A stretch of 64,000 bases of DNA. It comes from Maratus speciosus (taxonomy: Eukaryota > Arthropoda > Arachnida > Araneae > Salticidae). The stretch lies in assembly GCA_963932465.1 (NCBI GenBank), contig OZ010794.1, positions 447,718,502 through 447,782,501 of the forward strand. Reading direction: 5' to 3'. The notes under the pieces are model-generated. The model was not told where the DNA came from. It did no database searches and saw only the letters and a program-made list of their open reading frames with translations. Positions 1 to 10,984 of the stretch are shown one piece after another. The position numbers were made by a program, and so were the translations under genes. The stretch's first letter is position 1, and each line of letters opens with the position of its first letter.

Positions 1-416
1 ATAAAGAATTGAGACAGGGTAGGAAGGTATTGTTCAATGACAGATTTCTTATGATGGTAATGGGAAAGCTGTAGGTACAGTCCAAAACTAGTTTTTGGAG
101 TGTAGGGAATATTTTGGGAGCTATTCTTTTTAGTTATTTATTTACAGATGGACTAATTTTTAATAACAGTTGAAGAATTCATTTGCACTTCTTTTGACTG
201 AAAATATTTTGAAAATAAATATCAGATACGAAAATATCAAGAAATAAGACTTTAAAAAATAAATATCAAATGTATGAAAATATCGAAAATATCAAAAATC
301 TTGATATTTTGAAAATAAATATCGGATATATATCCATTGATATATATCAACGAACCCTGTTTCCTGTTGTTTTAAAAGTTTATTTCTCTATTCTTATATA
401 TAAATTTTTTTTTCAG
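1..416. other. Intron sequence upstream of the UAP1 penultimate exon
   Basis: AT-rich intron ending in a pyrimidine-rich tract and AG at 415-416, directly before the 417 exon. Positions about 195-359 hold degenerate copies of a GAAAATATC-like word in both orientations and end at 359 in ACGAACCCTG. Read on the minus strand this gives CAGGGTTCGTTGATATATAT, which looks like a hAT-type terminus with subterminal repeats. The other end would lie left of the window, so no target-site duplication can be tested. No coding signal is seen. Confidence 0.5.
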
Positions 417-489
417 TTCCGAAGAGAAAGTTACTAAGGAGAAAGTTGGAATTTGTGAAATATCTCCCCTAGTGAGCTACGACGGTGAG
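417..489 (+). CDS. UAP1: UDP-N-acetylhexosamine pyrophosphorylase, penultimate coding exon
   Basis: The enzyme makes UDP-GlcNAc (or UDP-GalNAc) and pyrophosphate from UTP and the hexosamine-1-phosphate in the cytosol, feeding chitin, N-glycan and GPI-anchor synthesis. The exon follows a T-rich tract and AG at 416 and ends before GTAAGC at 490. The first base completes a split codon (phase 2 acceptor); the remaining 24 codons end on a codon boundary. The translation contains ICEISPLVSYDGE, which matches the conserved UAP motif near the C-terminus (human form resembles CEISPLISYAGEGLE). It joins in frame to the exon at 9835, which continues with GLEELV, exactly as expected. The catalytic and uridine-binding parts of the protein lie left of this window. 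I am confident of the family; the exact substrate preference cannot be judged from this segment. Confidence 0.9.
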
Positions 490-1737
490 GTAAGCATTTC
501 CCTCTCTTATTTTAAATATGAAATAAAGTTAATAGATCGTAATAACTTAACTTATACACAACTATTTCGATGAATTTGAAAAGTATAAAAGGGGATTTTG
601 AATATATTTGTGGCTTTTTTCAAAAATGAAATGAATTTTGGAAAATTCTTTTAATCAAAATTTTCGTGTTAAAATGGCACCATTTTGAGAATTTTTACAA
701 GGTTTCAAGGCTTAGTGGGATTCCTATTAGAGATGAGTTCAGTCACCTTTATTTTCGGAATTTGACGATTTGAAATCTGAACCCAAAAATTTTTCACAAG
801 AGACCGAGCCAAAGTCGTCACCGATATCGAAAATACGTGATTGAAAATTAACATTTTAAAATTATTTTAAGATTAATTTTCTCATTTAACATTCTTCTTG
901 CATATTAATAAGTTTTAATCCTAAATTCCCTTTCATGACAGCATTTCGTAATTTTTTTTTTCATGTTCTTGAAAATTTGTTTAAAAAAAATTGTTATTTA
1001 TACCCAACTACTGGCAGAAATTGACAAAATCACAATTCTTATTCTTTTAAAATATAATTGTACAAATATGGCAGAAAGACTTGAGTTCTGTTTACCAGTA
1101 ATTCTGAAAAAGGACTTCTAACAGAAAGCGAGGATTGACAAGGGATATCTTACGGCTTCTTCATTACAAACATTGATCGTGCAAAGGTTTCAGAGTTTGA
1201 TAGGATATTCCTCCTTGTATCCTGTCAATAAATTCTCGTTCAGATGCATTTTTAAAGGATTGCAAAAGACTTTAAGAAACTCGCCTACATTCTTGTTTCT
1301 CAAATAGCGAATGATTTTAAATTTGTGAATAAATAAAATTTTCACTTTGTACCTGAACCCGAAGACTGTTATAAAAATCGAGACCAAGCCATTTTCAGGA
1401 CCGGTCTCGGCCTTCATGAAGTACCCTAACTTGGTGTTACTTTGGCCACATAAGGTTAATAGGATCGAAACAAATTGTTTAGATCTGTCCTGGGTCTACT
1501 GTGTTATTAGCTAGTGCTGTTAGTACTGGTGAATAACATATATACTTTCAACAAACCTTTTTTTTTTTGGGCGATTAGGGAGGAGGATCCAAGTAGCATC
1601 CCCCAGGCATCAAGAAACTCCATATTACGGTATTTAAATATACTGTTTTCAGCTTCAAAAAAATCCAGTAGTGGATTTAGTGAAATCTGTTTTATTTTAG
1701 TTTAATATTCTTTCTATTGGCTATATTGGGTCAATCA

Positions 1738-1985
1738 GTACTGCCATGAAATATTGCTGCAATATAGGTTCTTAGATTTCGTCAGTCTTGGACAAATATT
1801 GGCAAGAAATATTTTGCTATTTCATTGCCAATATTTCCAATATACGATGAATATTTATGCAATGCTGGCAGTCCGTTGCTAATATTTCCAATATAAAGCC
1901 AATGTTTTTGTCATTTCATTGCAAATATTTTCTTTCTGATAAAGCCAATTTTTAACCAATATTGGCATTTTACAAGAATACAGAG
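1738..1985. repeat. Degenerate CCAATATTTCC word repeat
   Basis: About 250 bp in which variants of TTGCCAATATTTCCAATAT recur every 30-60 bases, including inverted forms (AATATTGGCAAG near 1797, ACCAATATTGGC near 1957). No clean period, terminal repeats or target duplication is visible. It is probably a decayed short transposon with repeated subterminal words. Confidence 0.4.
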
Positions 1986-3129
1986 CCATCGACAAAGGTT
2001 GGACGCATTTTATAAAATTATAACTTCAAGAGTAATTGAGGAAACACAATTTTCTTTCCAAAGTGCTGTGTAATTTTTAGAGATTTATTAGACGTAACTT
2101 TTTTTGCAGTTTTGACCTTCAGACGATGCACTGTGAAAATATCTTAATCGTATTTAACTATTTTGAATGGGTGTATAACTTTTTCTTTCTATTTTGTTTA
2201 CATTATGTTGCATCATTTATAAGTATTCTCATTATAAATCAGTTCATTTGTATTTTGGAAATTCTATGTAGGCTCATATACGTATTTCACTATATTTTTA
2301 TTGCGCGTTGTCTGAACAGTTACATAGAACAAATCTCTCAGAATTATCCACTTCTGTGGATCGGGTTACCCAAGTTTACCCCAACCCGACCTGCAGCTGA
2401 GTTGATGCCATTTTTTTCGGGCCTGCTTCTGGTTGACCCGACTTTAACAAGAAAATTTTGGAATATTTTTTAATGAAAAGAATTATATTTGAATACTAAA
2501 TTGTGTTCATTTTTATACAAAAAAGATAAAATTGATATCAGAGACATGATTGTAGACTAGTGATGGGCGATTCTCCAGAATTCGACAATCGAGAAAAATC
2601 GTCATCGTAAAAAATCACAATCGATACAGCCATCGATTAATTCATAGAATCTACAATCGAGATGTTTTACAATCGATTATAACGAGAAAAGCTAAAAACA
2701 GTTATTGGAAAACTTAGCTATTATTCTGGCCGACAATTTCATAGTAGTGATAGGGCTTAGTGATGGGCGATTCTCGAAAATTTACCAATCGAAAAAAATC
2801 GTTATCGTAAAATACATAATCGATACATTCATCGATTACTTTCGAGAATCTACAAAGGAGATGTTCTAGAATCGATTATTGAAATCATTGTTTTTACATA
2901 TATATATAAGGCAGATTTTATTAAATATAGGGTAACTGAAAACAGATGGAATAAAAAAACAACAAACCAAAGGGAAACTATAAAGGAGCCATAAGACTGG
3001 AAAAGTCTTGTAAGGGTGCACCCTGGTTGAAAAAAGCTGAAAAAACGCGAGTAGCTATGAAGCGGTAAGGGGAGTTTAAGTATCAAAAATTAGAATTTTT
3101 CGGCAATTAGCACCAAAATGGCCAAAGAA

Positions 3130-4200
3130 ATAAGAATCAAAAGCACCCCCTAGTGGCAGAAATATGAACTAAAGGATGATAAAAGGAATCAAAATTTTTT
3201 ATTGATTTTTCTACGTCATTTGAGATTGGATCTTTAATTCCCCCATTTTTATAAAGTCTTCGACTGGAATACATTAAACGAACTCCCGCGGGGAGCAAAG
3301 TAGGAGGGAGAGGCAAGGAAAGTGCATAATATGAATAAGTGGTCACAGGACTTTCCAACGATATGGCACATGAGGGGTGTCGGCTAAATTTAGTAAAGTG
3401 CCCCCACTCGGGGGCAAAGTAAGGGGAGGGGCGCGGGCGATATATAAAATGAAATAGTAGTCACAGAGCTTTCCAATGATATATCACATGAGGGGTGTCA
3501 GCAAAAGATAGAAAAGACTTCCAACTCCCAGGATTCCAATTATCCTCCCCCCCCCCCCTCCCCGAAATATACCCTGCCCATCCTTCTCTTTGAAATTGTC
3601 ATATATTAAAAATTATTTATTGGAGGGCTCCGTAAAAAAAATCCGATCTAAAATGTTTAAATACGATTTCAAAAAAGTTCGAAAAGTGCCTCTCTCGGGG
3701 GCGCCAAATTAAGGAAGGAAGAAGAAAGGTTCATAATATGAAAGAGTAACTTTCCGATGATAACCGAAAACTTTCCGATGATAGAACAAATGACTGGTCC
3801 AAAAAAAGTTTGAAATCTACCCCTCCCACGTGAGTTCCCTCTTTTATCCCAGAATATACCCGGAAATCACGCAGCCCCACTTTTAAAATTTTATATTTAA
3901 TAAATAATATTTATCGGAGAGCTCCATTAAAAAACCTCATTTAATGATATTTATTGTAGAAATCTCTACAATTAAAAAAAAAAAAAGTCACCCCCCTCCC
4001 CCGAACCCTTTTTGGAATTCAACTCTGGGAGGAGAAAGGTTAATAATATGAAAGAGTGGTGAAAGGACTTTCCGATGATATGTCAAGGAGAGGTTTGGTA
4101 AAAGTTTGAAAATTACCCCCCCCCCCCCCCCTTTGTGCACTCTCGCGCACCCCAGAATTCACTCACCTTCCTCTTTGAACTTTTTATATTTAATAAATAG
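3130..4200 (-). repeat. Left arm repeat units of the 2558-8281 foldback
   Basis: Units about 120 bp long carry a conserved core (GTCACAGAGCTTTCCAATG near 3460; similar near 3345, 3765 and 4065) separated by G- or C-rich tracts. They are the reverse complement of the units at 7140-7850. The end of the arm near 4225-4270 (GGCAGAGCTAAAATAAGAGA) pairs with 6500-6560 in inverted orientation. Short overlapping reading frames here are by-products of the repeats. Confidence 0.7.
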
Positions 4201-4489
4201 TATTTATCTGAGTCTCCAGGCATGGGGCAGCTTGGCAGAGCTAAAATAAGAGAAACATTGAAAATTCAGGGCAAAATGACACTAAATTTAACAGTAAAGT
4301 TTGAAACTAGGACTACACAGAACTGAATACATAAACCACTATGCTTCATAACCCACATTGGTTAATAGCAATAAAATGATAAGTGCCAGTTAAACTGATG
4401 GCATTGAGATCACAGGTTATTAACACTAACTGTATATTATATTCTTATTTCAAAGAATAATGTCCCTCAAAAAATAAATGAAGGGAAAT

Positions 4490-5930
4490 ATCCCCCCGTT
4501 TGCCCCTTTTATACTTAACCAATGAACCTCCAAATCTAATCAGGGAAACTCCTTAACTATAATAAATCAGTATATCAAATTTGAAGCAAATCAGATAATT
4601 CTGCATGAAAAAAAGAAACATCGCTAAATTAAGGGTGGTCTAACCCCTTTAACCCTTTTATACTTAACAAATGAACCTCCAAATCTAATCGGGAAAGCTC
4701 CTTATCAGAACAAACATAGAAAAAAAATTAAAGTAAATTGAATAATTCTCCATGAAAATCCATTTATCTAAATTAAGGGGAGGGGACTTGCCCCCTTTTC
4801 GCCCTTGTATACTTAACCAATGAACCTCCAAATCTAATGAAGGAAGCGCCATATCGGAATAAATCGGTATATTAAATTTGAAGCAAATCCAATAATTCTG
4901 CATGAAAAACCCTTTTATCTAAATTAAGGGGAGACTAGCCCCTCCCCTTTATACTTAACCCATAAACCTCCAAATCTAATCAAGGCAGCTTCTTAACATA
5001 ATAAACCGGTATCCCAAATTTGGAGCAAATCGAGTAATTCTAATGAAACACCCATTTATCTAAATTAAGTGGGGGACCAGCCCCCCTTCTCCCCCTTTAT
5101 CCTTAACCAATGAACCTCCAAGTTTAATCAGGGAAGCTCCTTAACATAATAAACCGGTATACCAAATTTGGAGCAAATCAAATAATTCTGCATGAAAAGC
5201 CCATTTATCTAAATTAAGGGGGGGGGGGCAGCCCCCTTCTCCCCCTTTATACTTAACCCGTAAACCTCCAAATCTAATCAAGGCAACTTCTTAACGTAAT
5301 AAACCGGTATACCAAATTTGGAACAAATCGAATAATTCTGCATGAAAAACCCATTTATCTAAATAAAGGGGGGCCGGACCAGCCCCCCTTCTCCCCGTTT
5401 ATCCTTAACCGATGAACTTCCAAGTTTAATCAGGGAAGCTCCTTAACATAATAAACCGGTATACCAAATTATGAGCAAATCAAATAATTCTGCATGAAAA
5501 GCCCATTTATCTAAATTAAGGGGGGGGGTCTAGCCCCCTTCTCCCCCTTTATACTTAACCCGTAAACCTCCAAATCTAATCAAGGCAACTTCTTAACATA
5601 ATGAACCGGTATACCAAATTTGGAGCAAATCGAATAATTCTGCATGAAAAACCCATTTATCTAAATTAAGGAGGGGGCCTACCCCCCTTTCCCTCCTTCA
5701 TACTTAACTAATGAACCTCCAAGTTTAATCAGGGAAGCTCCTTAACATAATAAACCGGTATACGAAATTTGGAGCAAATCGAAGAATTCTGCATGAAAAA
5801 CCTATTTATCTAAATTAAGGAGGGGGGGGGACCAGCCCCCCTTCTCTCTCTTTATCCTTAACCAATGAACCGTCAAAACTAAACAGCGGAACGCCTTATC
5901 AGAATGAACATAAAAAAAAATGAAGCAAAT
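4490..5930. repeat. 149-bp tandem array, about 10 copies
   Basis: The anchor word AATGAACCTCCAA (or CGTAAACCTCCAA) recurs at 4521, 4670, 4819, 4961, 5109, 5259, 5411, 5561, 5710 and 5863, giving spacings of 142-153 bp. From 4961 on, two sub-types alternate: ATGAACCTCCAAGTTTAATC and GTAAACCTCCAAATCTAATC. The recent unit of expansion was therefore probably a dimer of about 300 bp. Each unit also has a variable G-rich run followed by AGCCCCC. The array forms the centre of the 2558-8281 element. Spacers are not unique sequence, so this is not a CRISPR array. Confidence 0.85.
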
Positions 5931-5995
5931 CGTACATTTTAATCAAGAGATATCGCGTTACGTACATACATACGTACGTACAGTACATGCATACA

Positions 5996-6045
5996 CACCG
6001 AACCGACGGGTACATTAGCTCTCAGGCTTAGATAGCCTGTGAGCT
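5996..6045. repeat. Imperfect hairpin between two arrays
   Basis: TTAGCTCTCAGGCT and AGCCTGTGAGCTAA form a 14-bp stem with one mismatch around a 5-base loop. It lies after an ACGTACATAC-type simple repeat (5959-5990), between the 149-bp and 48-bp arrays. No function is evident. Confidence 0.5.
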
Positions 6046-6149
6046 AAAAAGAGATTGGATAAGCAGATGGACTCCTTTGAGAAATTATGACTTAAACCTG
6101 AAATGCGGTAAGTTTGACTCTGAAAGCTTCATTTCCATCTCGCATTTCG

Positions 6150-6425
6150 GCAAATCTCATCTCGATGATTTTTCCAGCATTTCGACGCTTCCAGATGGGA
6201 ATCTGCTCGATGGTTGGTTCTCTCGCGGTTTTAAACCTTTCGGGATGGAAAGTCTCTCGAGAGTTTCCTCTCGCCCTTTTCAACCTTTCCCGATGGGAAG
6301 CCTCTCGCTTGTTAATTTCGTCCTTTTCGAAATCTCCCAATGAAAAGCCTTTCGAGGATTTCTCTCGCGCTTTTCAACATTTCGCTATGAGAAGTTTTTC
6401 GAGGATTTCTCTCGTCCTCGGCAGA
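6150..6425. repeat. 48-bp minisatellite rich in TCTCG
   Basis: Units align at 6195, 6245, 6293, 6340 and 6387 (spacing 47-50 bp), with the shared pattern TTTCAACCTTTCCCGATGGG followed by AAGCCTCTCG. Because the period is close to a multiple of three, several frames on both strands stay open for 80-107 codons. Those frames read as repeats of Phe, Ser, Arg and Pro and I do not regard them as genes. It lies within the 2558-8281 element. Confidence 0.7.
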
Positions 6426-7139
6426 GAAGAAAAGTAAGAAAATTTATCGAGAGTACCAAGGGACGAGATAGAGAAAAAGGCATGACAATGAGCTGTGAAA
6501 TGAAGCCCTAATTTTCAAAGTTTCTCTTATTTTAGCCCTACCAAGATGTCACATACCTGGAACCCTCCGATAAAAATTACTTATTAAATATAAAATTTTC
6601 AAAGAGGAAGGTGGGTCGGGTGATTTCGAGGGAGGAGGACGTGAGAGTAGACTCATGGGGTGCAATTTTAAAAATTTTACCGAACCCTTCCTGTGGCATA
6701 TAATCGAAAAGCCCTTTGACCACTCTTTCATAATATGAACCTTTCTTCGCCCAAAGGGGGCTGGGGAAGGGGCGAGCAAATTTTTAAAACCGTAGCCGAT
6801 TTCTATAATAAATTTAAATATCACTTTAAATATGGGTTTTTTATGCAGTCTTCCGGTAAATATTATTTATTGAACATAAAAATTTTAAAGTGGCGGCTGT
6901 GTGAATTCCGGGGTGAAAGAGTGGGCCCACGTTGGGAGAGAGGGGGAGCAATTTTCAAACTTTTTTTGGACCAGTCGTGTGATATGTCATCGGTAAGCTC
7001 TCGGATGACTCTTTCATATTATGAGACTTTCTTCCTCCCCTCCCCAATTTGGCCCCCACTGCGAGGGTAGTTTTTCCGCTTTTATCATTTTAGATCGGAT
7101 TTTTTTATGGAGCCCTCAGCTAAATATTATTTATAATAT

Positions 7140-7850
7140 ATGAAATTTCAGGACACTTTTCCAAAATTAGCCAAGACCCCTCATGTGACATATCGTTAGA
7201 AAGGTTTGTGACTACTTATTAGTGCTATGCACTTCCGGTGGCCGCCCCCCCCCACTTTGCCCCCCCCGGAGGACACTTTTTCAAATTTAGTCAGAACCCC
7301 TCTTATGAGATATCGTTGAAAAGGTCTGTGACTACTTATTGATGTTATGCACTTCCGGTGACAGTCCCCCCCACTCTTTGCCCCCCCCCCTGGGGGCCAC
7401 TTTTTCAAATTTAGTCAAAACCCCTCGTGTGAGATATCATTGGAAAGGTCTGTGACTACTTATTGATTTTATGTACCTACGGTGTCCCCACCAACACTTT
7501 GCCCCCCCCCCCCGGGGCACTTTTCCAAATTTAGCCAAGACCCCTCATGTGAGATTTCGTTGAAAAGGTCTGTGAATATTTATTGATATTATGCACCTCC
7601 GGTGACAGTCTCCCCCAATTTTCCCCCACGGGGGTGTTTTTCTAAATTTAGCCGAGACCCCTCATGTGACATATTGTTGGAAAGGCTTATGACCACTTAC
7701 TCATGTTATCCACAATCTCGCACCCCTCCCCCCCTTTCCCCCCACGGGGAGGGCATTTTTATAAATTCAGATCCAGACTTCTCATGTGACATATGGTTGG
7801 AAAGGCCTAAAGACCTGTGACGACTTAATCATATTATGCAGCTGCTGTGC
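7140..7850 (+). repeat. 120-bp tandem units, right arm of the foldback
   Basis: The core TGAGATATCGTTGAAAAGG followed by TCTGTGACTACTTATT recurs at about 7191, 7311, 7435, 7555, 7672 and 7792 (spacings 117-124 bp). Each core is preceded by a C-rich run and CACTTTTTCAAATTTAG. More diverged units continue leftward to about 6560. This arm is the inverted partner of 3130-4200. Confidence 0.75.
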
Positions 7851-8302
7851 CCCTCCGCTCGCTTTGACCCCTCCCCCAAGAGATCTGGTCCGGCGTTCAT
7901 TCGTTTCGATATTATATTTTTTACAAGATTTTGTAGTGCGTGCACACCACACCCGCCTGCTATCATATATCAGTGCCGTATATAGCGGGTAACCTGTTCG
8001 TGATTTCATATTACAAGATTACGTATAAATTAGGGGCCCCAATTAAAGTAGGGGCCCGCTAACGGTCCGAAGTCACATAGTCTTTATTAACATCGACTCA
8101 TTCCAGTTCACCCGCAGACTATTCTTGATAAATGTATGACGTATATAATACATAATATATGATTTATAAAAGAAATTTGCAAACTGTAGTCATCGAGAAA
8201 AAATTTATACAATCGAAAAATATCGAGATGTCCATACAATCGAGAAAATCGAGAAAAACATCTCGTTATCGCCCATCACTATTGTAGACTACATTTTCAT
8301 TA

Positions 8303-8556
8303 TTGAAGCCGTGACTTCCATAACCACACGTCCAGCTGAATAGATATTGAGAAAATAAAGAAAAACTGAATATTTCTTGGAAATTTAAACTTGGAAATCA
8401 GTTTTTTTTATAGTTATGTTTTCAGTTTTTTTTTTTTTCATAGTAACTATGGAAAAAAAATCTGATTTCAAATTTCCAAGAAATATTGAGTTTTTCTTGA
8501 TTTTCTCAATCTATTCAGCTGGACTTTTGTGTGGTTATGGAAGTCACGGCTTCAAT
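8303..8556. repeat. Short palindrome with arms of about 115 bp
   Basis: ATTGAAGCCGTGACTTCC at 8303 is the inverse of GGAAGTCACGGCTTCAAT ending near 8556. The arms match with few differences up to a T/A-rich loop near 8425. It lies just after the right end of the 2558 element and directly before the dispersed repeat at 8587. The copy of that repeat at 42860 is also preceded by a palindrome, but one of different sequence. Confidence 0.75.
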
Positions 8557-8586
8557 TGTCTTAAAATATGGATTATTATTATTATT

Positions 8587-9172
8587 AGGCCCCGGAACGG
8601 TATGCTATTTCTTTCTCCCAGCTTATTTTGTCTCCAAAAAAATAACGTTACCTTACAGACGCTAGCCGTAAAACAAAGCATTACGATTAAATACTCTTTA
8701 GCAATTTTTTAAGCTTCTAAGCATCGCACATTTTCAACTTTTATACCGTCGTATTGGAAAAAAAAAGTTCTTTTTAAATGCAATTTGTTTGAAAACTGTA
8801 TCTCCATTTATTTTTGAAATATTAATTTTTTTGTAGTTTTTAGCGACATTTGTTTCATTTTGGCAATTCAAGTACGCCATTTCTGTAGAAAGTAAAGAAA
8901 AAAAATAGTTGAAAAATAGCAATTATATCTTTTTGTTGCCACTTTCTCATAAAAATTGAAAAAAAGTAATTAAAATACGTGCTATTTTGAAAAAATATTA
9001 ATGAATTGCTTTTTTTTTTTTGCTGCATTTGTGTATTATTCTGAGATAGTGACGTCCTACCCATACTTTATTGTAGATGTTTATGATTGGATCGTAAATG
9101 AGGAATTCTTCAGCGGATTCGGATGACGTCGTTTTATATAAAATCGCGTGTTTTAAGTCTTAAAACTGAGCT
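8587..9172 (+). repeat. Dispersed repeat, copy 1 (paralogue at 42860-43588)
   Basis: Starts CGGAACGGTATGCTATTTCT and runs almost collinearly with 42860-43588, sharing TTTAAATGCAATTTGTTTG, ACGTGCTATTTTGAAAAAAT and a GACGTCCTA block near the end. A more diverged relative of the central part lies near 39870-40000. No open frame or terminal inverted repeat is visible. Confidence 0.75.
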
Positions 9173-9221
9173 GCAGTAGAAATCAGAGTTCCCCTTAACC
9201 GAGAGTCCGCTTTCACAGAGT

Positions 9222-9396
9222 TATTTTCCTTTGATGGACTGATGGCTAAAAAATTATGGCCATTTTTTCTCCCCCCATTCTGACCAGAAAATTAGAGGTC
9301 TAACTTTTTACGGCAGCTCTTTCATCTTCACCTAACACTTCATTTATAATGGCTGTTTCATAATAATAGAAGCCATCAGTCCATCAAAAGAAAATG
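9222..9396. mobile_element. MITE with TTGATGGACTGATGGCT ends
   Basis: Terminal inverted repeats of about 25 bp: TTTGATGGACTGATGGCT near 9230 and AGCCATCAGTCCATCAAAA near 9371. The element is about 175 bp long. A related copy in the opposite orientation, lacking one end, is at 30663-30811. The family cannot be named from these ends. Confidence 0.7.
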
Positions 9397-9834
9397 AAAT
9401 AATGGAAATGCCGGGGGCGACACTAAATTCTGAAAAAGCAGAATTCTTGTTCTCTAGTTTTTTCAATTAGTCTGTTTCGGATGGAAGAGTGTGGGGTGCG
9501 AAGCGAATTTTGGAGTGCAAATGTTTTGGGGTCGGAAACAGGTCTGTGTCGGTTTGATTTTATGCAAAATATTTAGGTTCAAGTAAAATACAATACAACT
9601 CAACTCTTATAACAGTCTATCCCCCTCCCCCCTAACCAATATATATATATTTATATTTATTTGGAGTTATGATTTTTTTAAAAATGTGTTCAACCTTGTA
9701 TGTTGGTTGAATAAAGTACCGGAGCGCTATTGTGTCCTTAATATAAATATTGTAACTTGTAAGGGTTTACTACTAGAATAGTATGTTAGCTGTATTTTGC
9801 TTGTTTAGATATTTATGATTATTTTACTTTGCAG

Positions 9835-9945
9835 GGTCTTGAAGAACTTGTTGCCGGAAAGACTTTTACTGGACCGGTCATTATTAGTTCTCCCCGTGAA
9901 CAGCTTCCTGTCTCTGATAAAAATGGGAACAGAGGTGACGACTGA
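9835..9945 (+). CDS. UAP1: UDP-N-acetylhexosamine pyrophosphorylase, last coding exon
   Basis: Follows TTTGCAG at 9828-9834 and reads in frame from the 417-489 exon: 36 codons and a TGA stop at 9943-9945. The first part, GLEELVAGKTFTGPVI, matches the conserved UAP C-terminus. The tail after it (SSPREQLPVSDKNGNRGDD) is hydrophilic and I do not recognise it as conserved, so it is probably a lineage-specific extension. Together the two exons encode about 60 C-terminal residues. The enzyme supplies UDP-GlcNAc, the chitin precursor, so it should be essential in an arthropod. The 3' UTR follows directly. Confidence 0.9.
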   Translation, partial: GLEELVAGKTFTGPVIISSPREQLPVSDKNGNRGDD

Positions 9946-10960
9946 AGTATTAGATCATTACTAGAAGCATGATTTTGCACCAGGCGTTTCCTAATAACAT
10001 CGTAGGTTGTCAGCCTGTGTTAAATTATTTTGATGAAGGAACTTCTTTAACATTCCATCTATTAAAACAACAAACAGCTTGTGTATTTTTTTAAAGAACC
10101 AAGCAAGTATATAACACAGTACTGGTGCTTGTCAATGGATACAATGTAAATCTGAGCACAAGAAGAAAAAAAATTGAATCGGCGCTAATGTCAACACAGT
10201 GAACCTAAAATTTCTGTAAACTAATAACGTATCTCAAGTGCAACTTCTAACGGAGCATCTATTTTGTCTTTTGAAATGTGTAATATTGCATAAAAGCCAT
10301 TCATCCAAACTCTACTACAACTATTAAATACGGCTATTCGTTCTTGCTAAAGTCCTAACTTAATGAAAGCCGATTACTAGGAAATTTTTTTTTGGAAGAT
10401 CTCCTACTCAAAATTTAGACTTTTTCTTCCTTTATGCATTTAAAGTGGTTGATCTCATCTAACCTGAACAGAAGAAGTTACATAAATTGTTCTTTGTTTT
10501 TCAAATTTTATGGGAATTAATGTGTAGTATTTTCTGTTGATAAAACAAAATTTTAAAACAGTTATATTTATCGTTTTGTTTTTGAAAATTTTATTTTGTG
10601 AGAGAAAATATGAGAGATATAAACTTTTGATGATTTGTAAAAATATGTACTTAATGTTTAATTTATGGCAGTTTTATTTTCTTTTAAATCAAAATATTAG
10701 ATGTTAACTTTAGTTTTAATGTATTTTAAAATTTGACAAATATTTATTAGAATTATATGTACAGTATAAAAACATGTATATGACTGTATTGTATGCTGCA
10801 TTTTTAAACAAAAAAATTGCAGGAAGAGATTATTTTTATACAAAAATATTTTTATACTGCATGTGAATGTGATTTTAGATAAAAAAACAAAAACAAATGA
10901 GTGTTTTTAAATTTCCTGTAAAAAAACCCAATCTGAAATAAATATTTTATGAAAGGAATT
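9946..10960 (+). other. UAP1 3' untranslated region (probable extent)
   Basis: No gene or transposon signature lies between the UAP1 stop and the repeat starting near 10985, so this AT-rich stretch is read as 3' UTR. Possible polyadenylation signals are ATTAAA at 10061-10066 and AATAAA at 10937-10942. The longer end is assumed here, but only transcript data could choose. Confidence 0.5.
10937..10942 (+). terminator. Candidate polyadenylation signal AATAAA for UAP1
   Basis: A canonical AATAAA about 1 kb after the UAP1 stop, followed by a TG/T-rich stretch (TTTGTTTTTATGG) suitable as a downstream element. ATTAAA at 10061 is a shorter alternative. Confidence 0.45.
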
Positions 10961-10984
10961 TGTTTTTATGGTACTTGTTTCACA

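Larger units (their letters stand above)
2558..8281. mobile_element. Non-autonomous hAT-type foldback element, 5.7 kb
   Basis: The ends are inverted repeats: TAGTGATGGGCGA at 2558 and TCGCCCATCACTA ending at 8281. They are flanked by a perfect 8-bp direct duplication TTGTAGAC (2550-2557 and 8282-8289), the hAT hallmark. Subterminal ATCGAG/CTCGAT words repeat at both ends. The 5' end is present twice, at 2558 and exactly 200 bp later at 2758. The interior is a large foldback: a left arm (about 2950-4270) is the diverged reverse complement of a right arm (about 6500-7900), both made of 120-bp-class units rich in CCCC/GGGG. The centre holds a 149-bp array and a 48-bp array, listed separately. 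No transposase reading frame is visible, so it must have moved with enzyme supplied from elsewhere. It sits inside the UAP1 intron. Confidence 0.85.
490..9834 (+). other. UAP1 last intron, 9.3 kb, filled with mobile elements
   Basis: Donor GTAAGC at 490 and acceptor TTTGCAG ending at 9834; the intron is phase 0. It holds a 5.7-kb hAT-type foldback (2558-8281), a small inverted repeat (8303-8556), a dispersed repeat (8587-9172) and a MITE (9222-9396). The stretches 490-1737 and 9397-9834 show only AT-rich unique-looking sequence with no gene or RNA that I can support. The region 2337-2455 has a few CGGGTTACCC and GACCCGAC words that look like a decayed GC-rich transposon end. Confidence 0.85.

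Noticed and set aside
2126..2473. 115-codon + strand frame rich in Phe, Ile and Tyr
   Set aside because: AT-rich chance frame; its C-terminal part crosses GACCCGAC-type transposon words. No domain.
4490..5930. Regularly spaced repeats resembling a CRISPR array
   Set aside because: Units are about 149 bp and similar throughout, with no short repeat plus unique spacer pattern and no cas genes. The DNA is clearly eukaryotic.
6077..6437. Three overlapping frames of 82-107 codons
   Set aside because: They follow from a 48-bp minisatellite whose period is divisible by three; no domain or codon pattern supports a protein.
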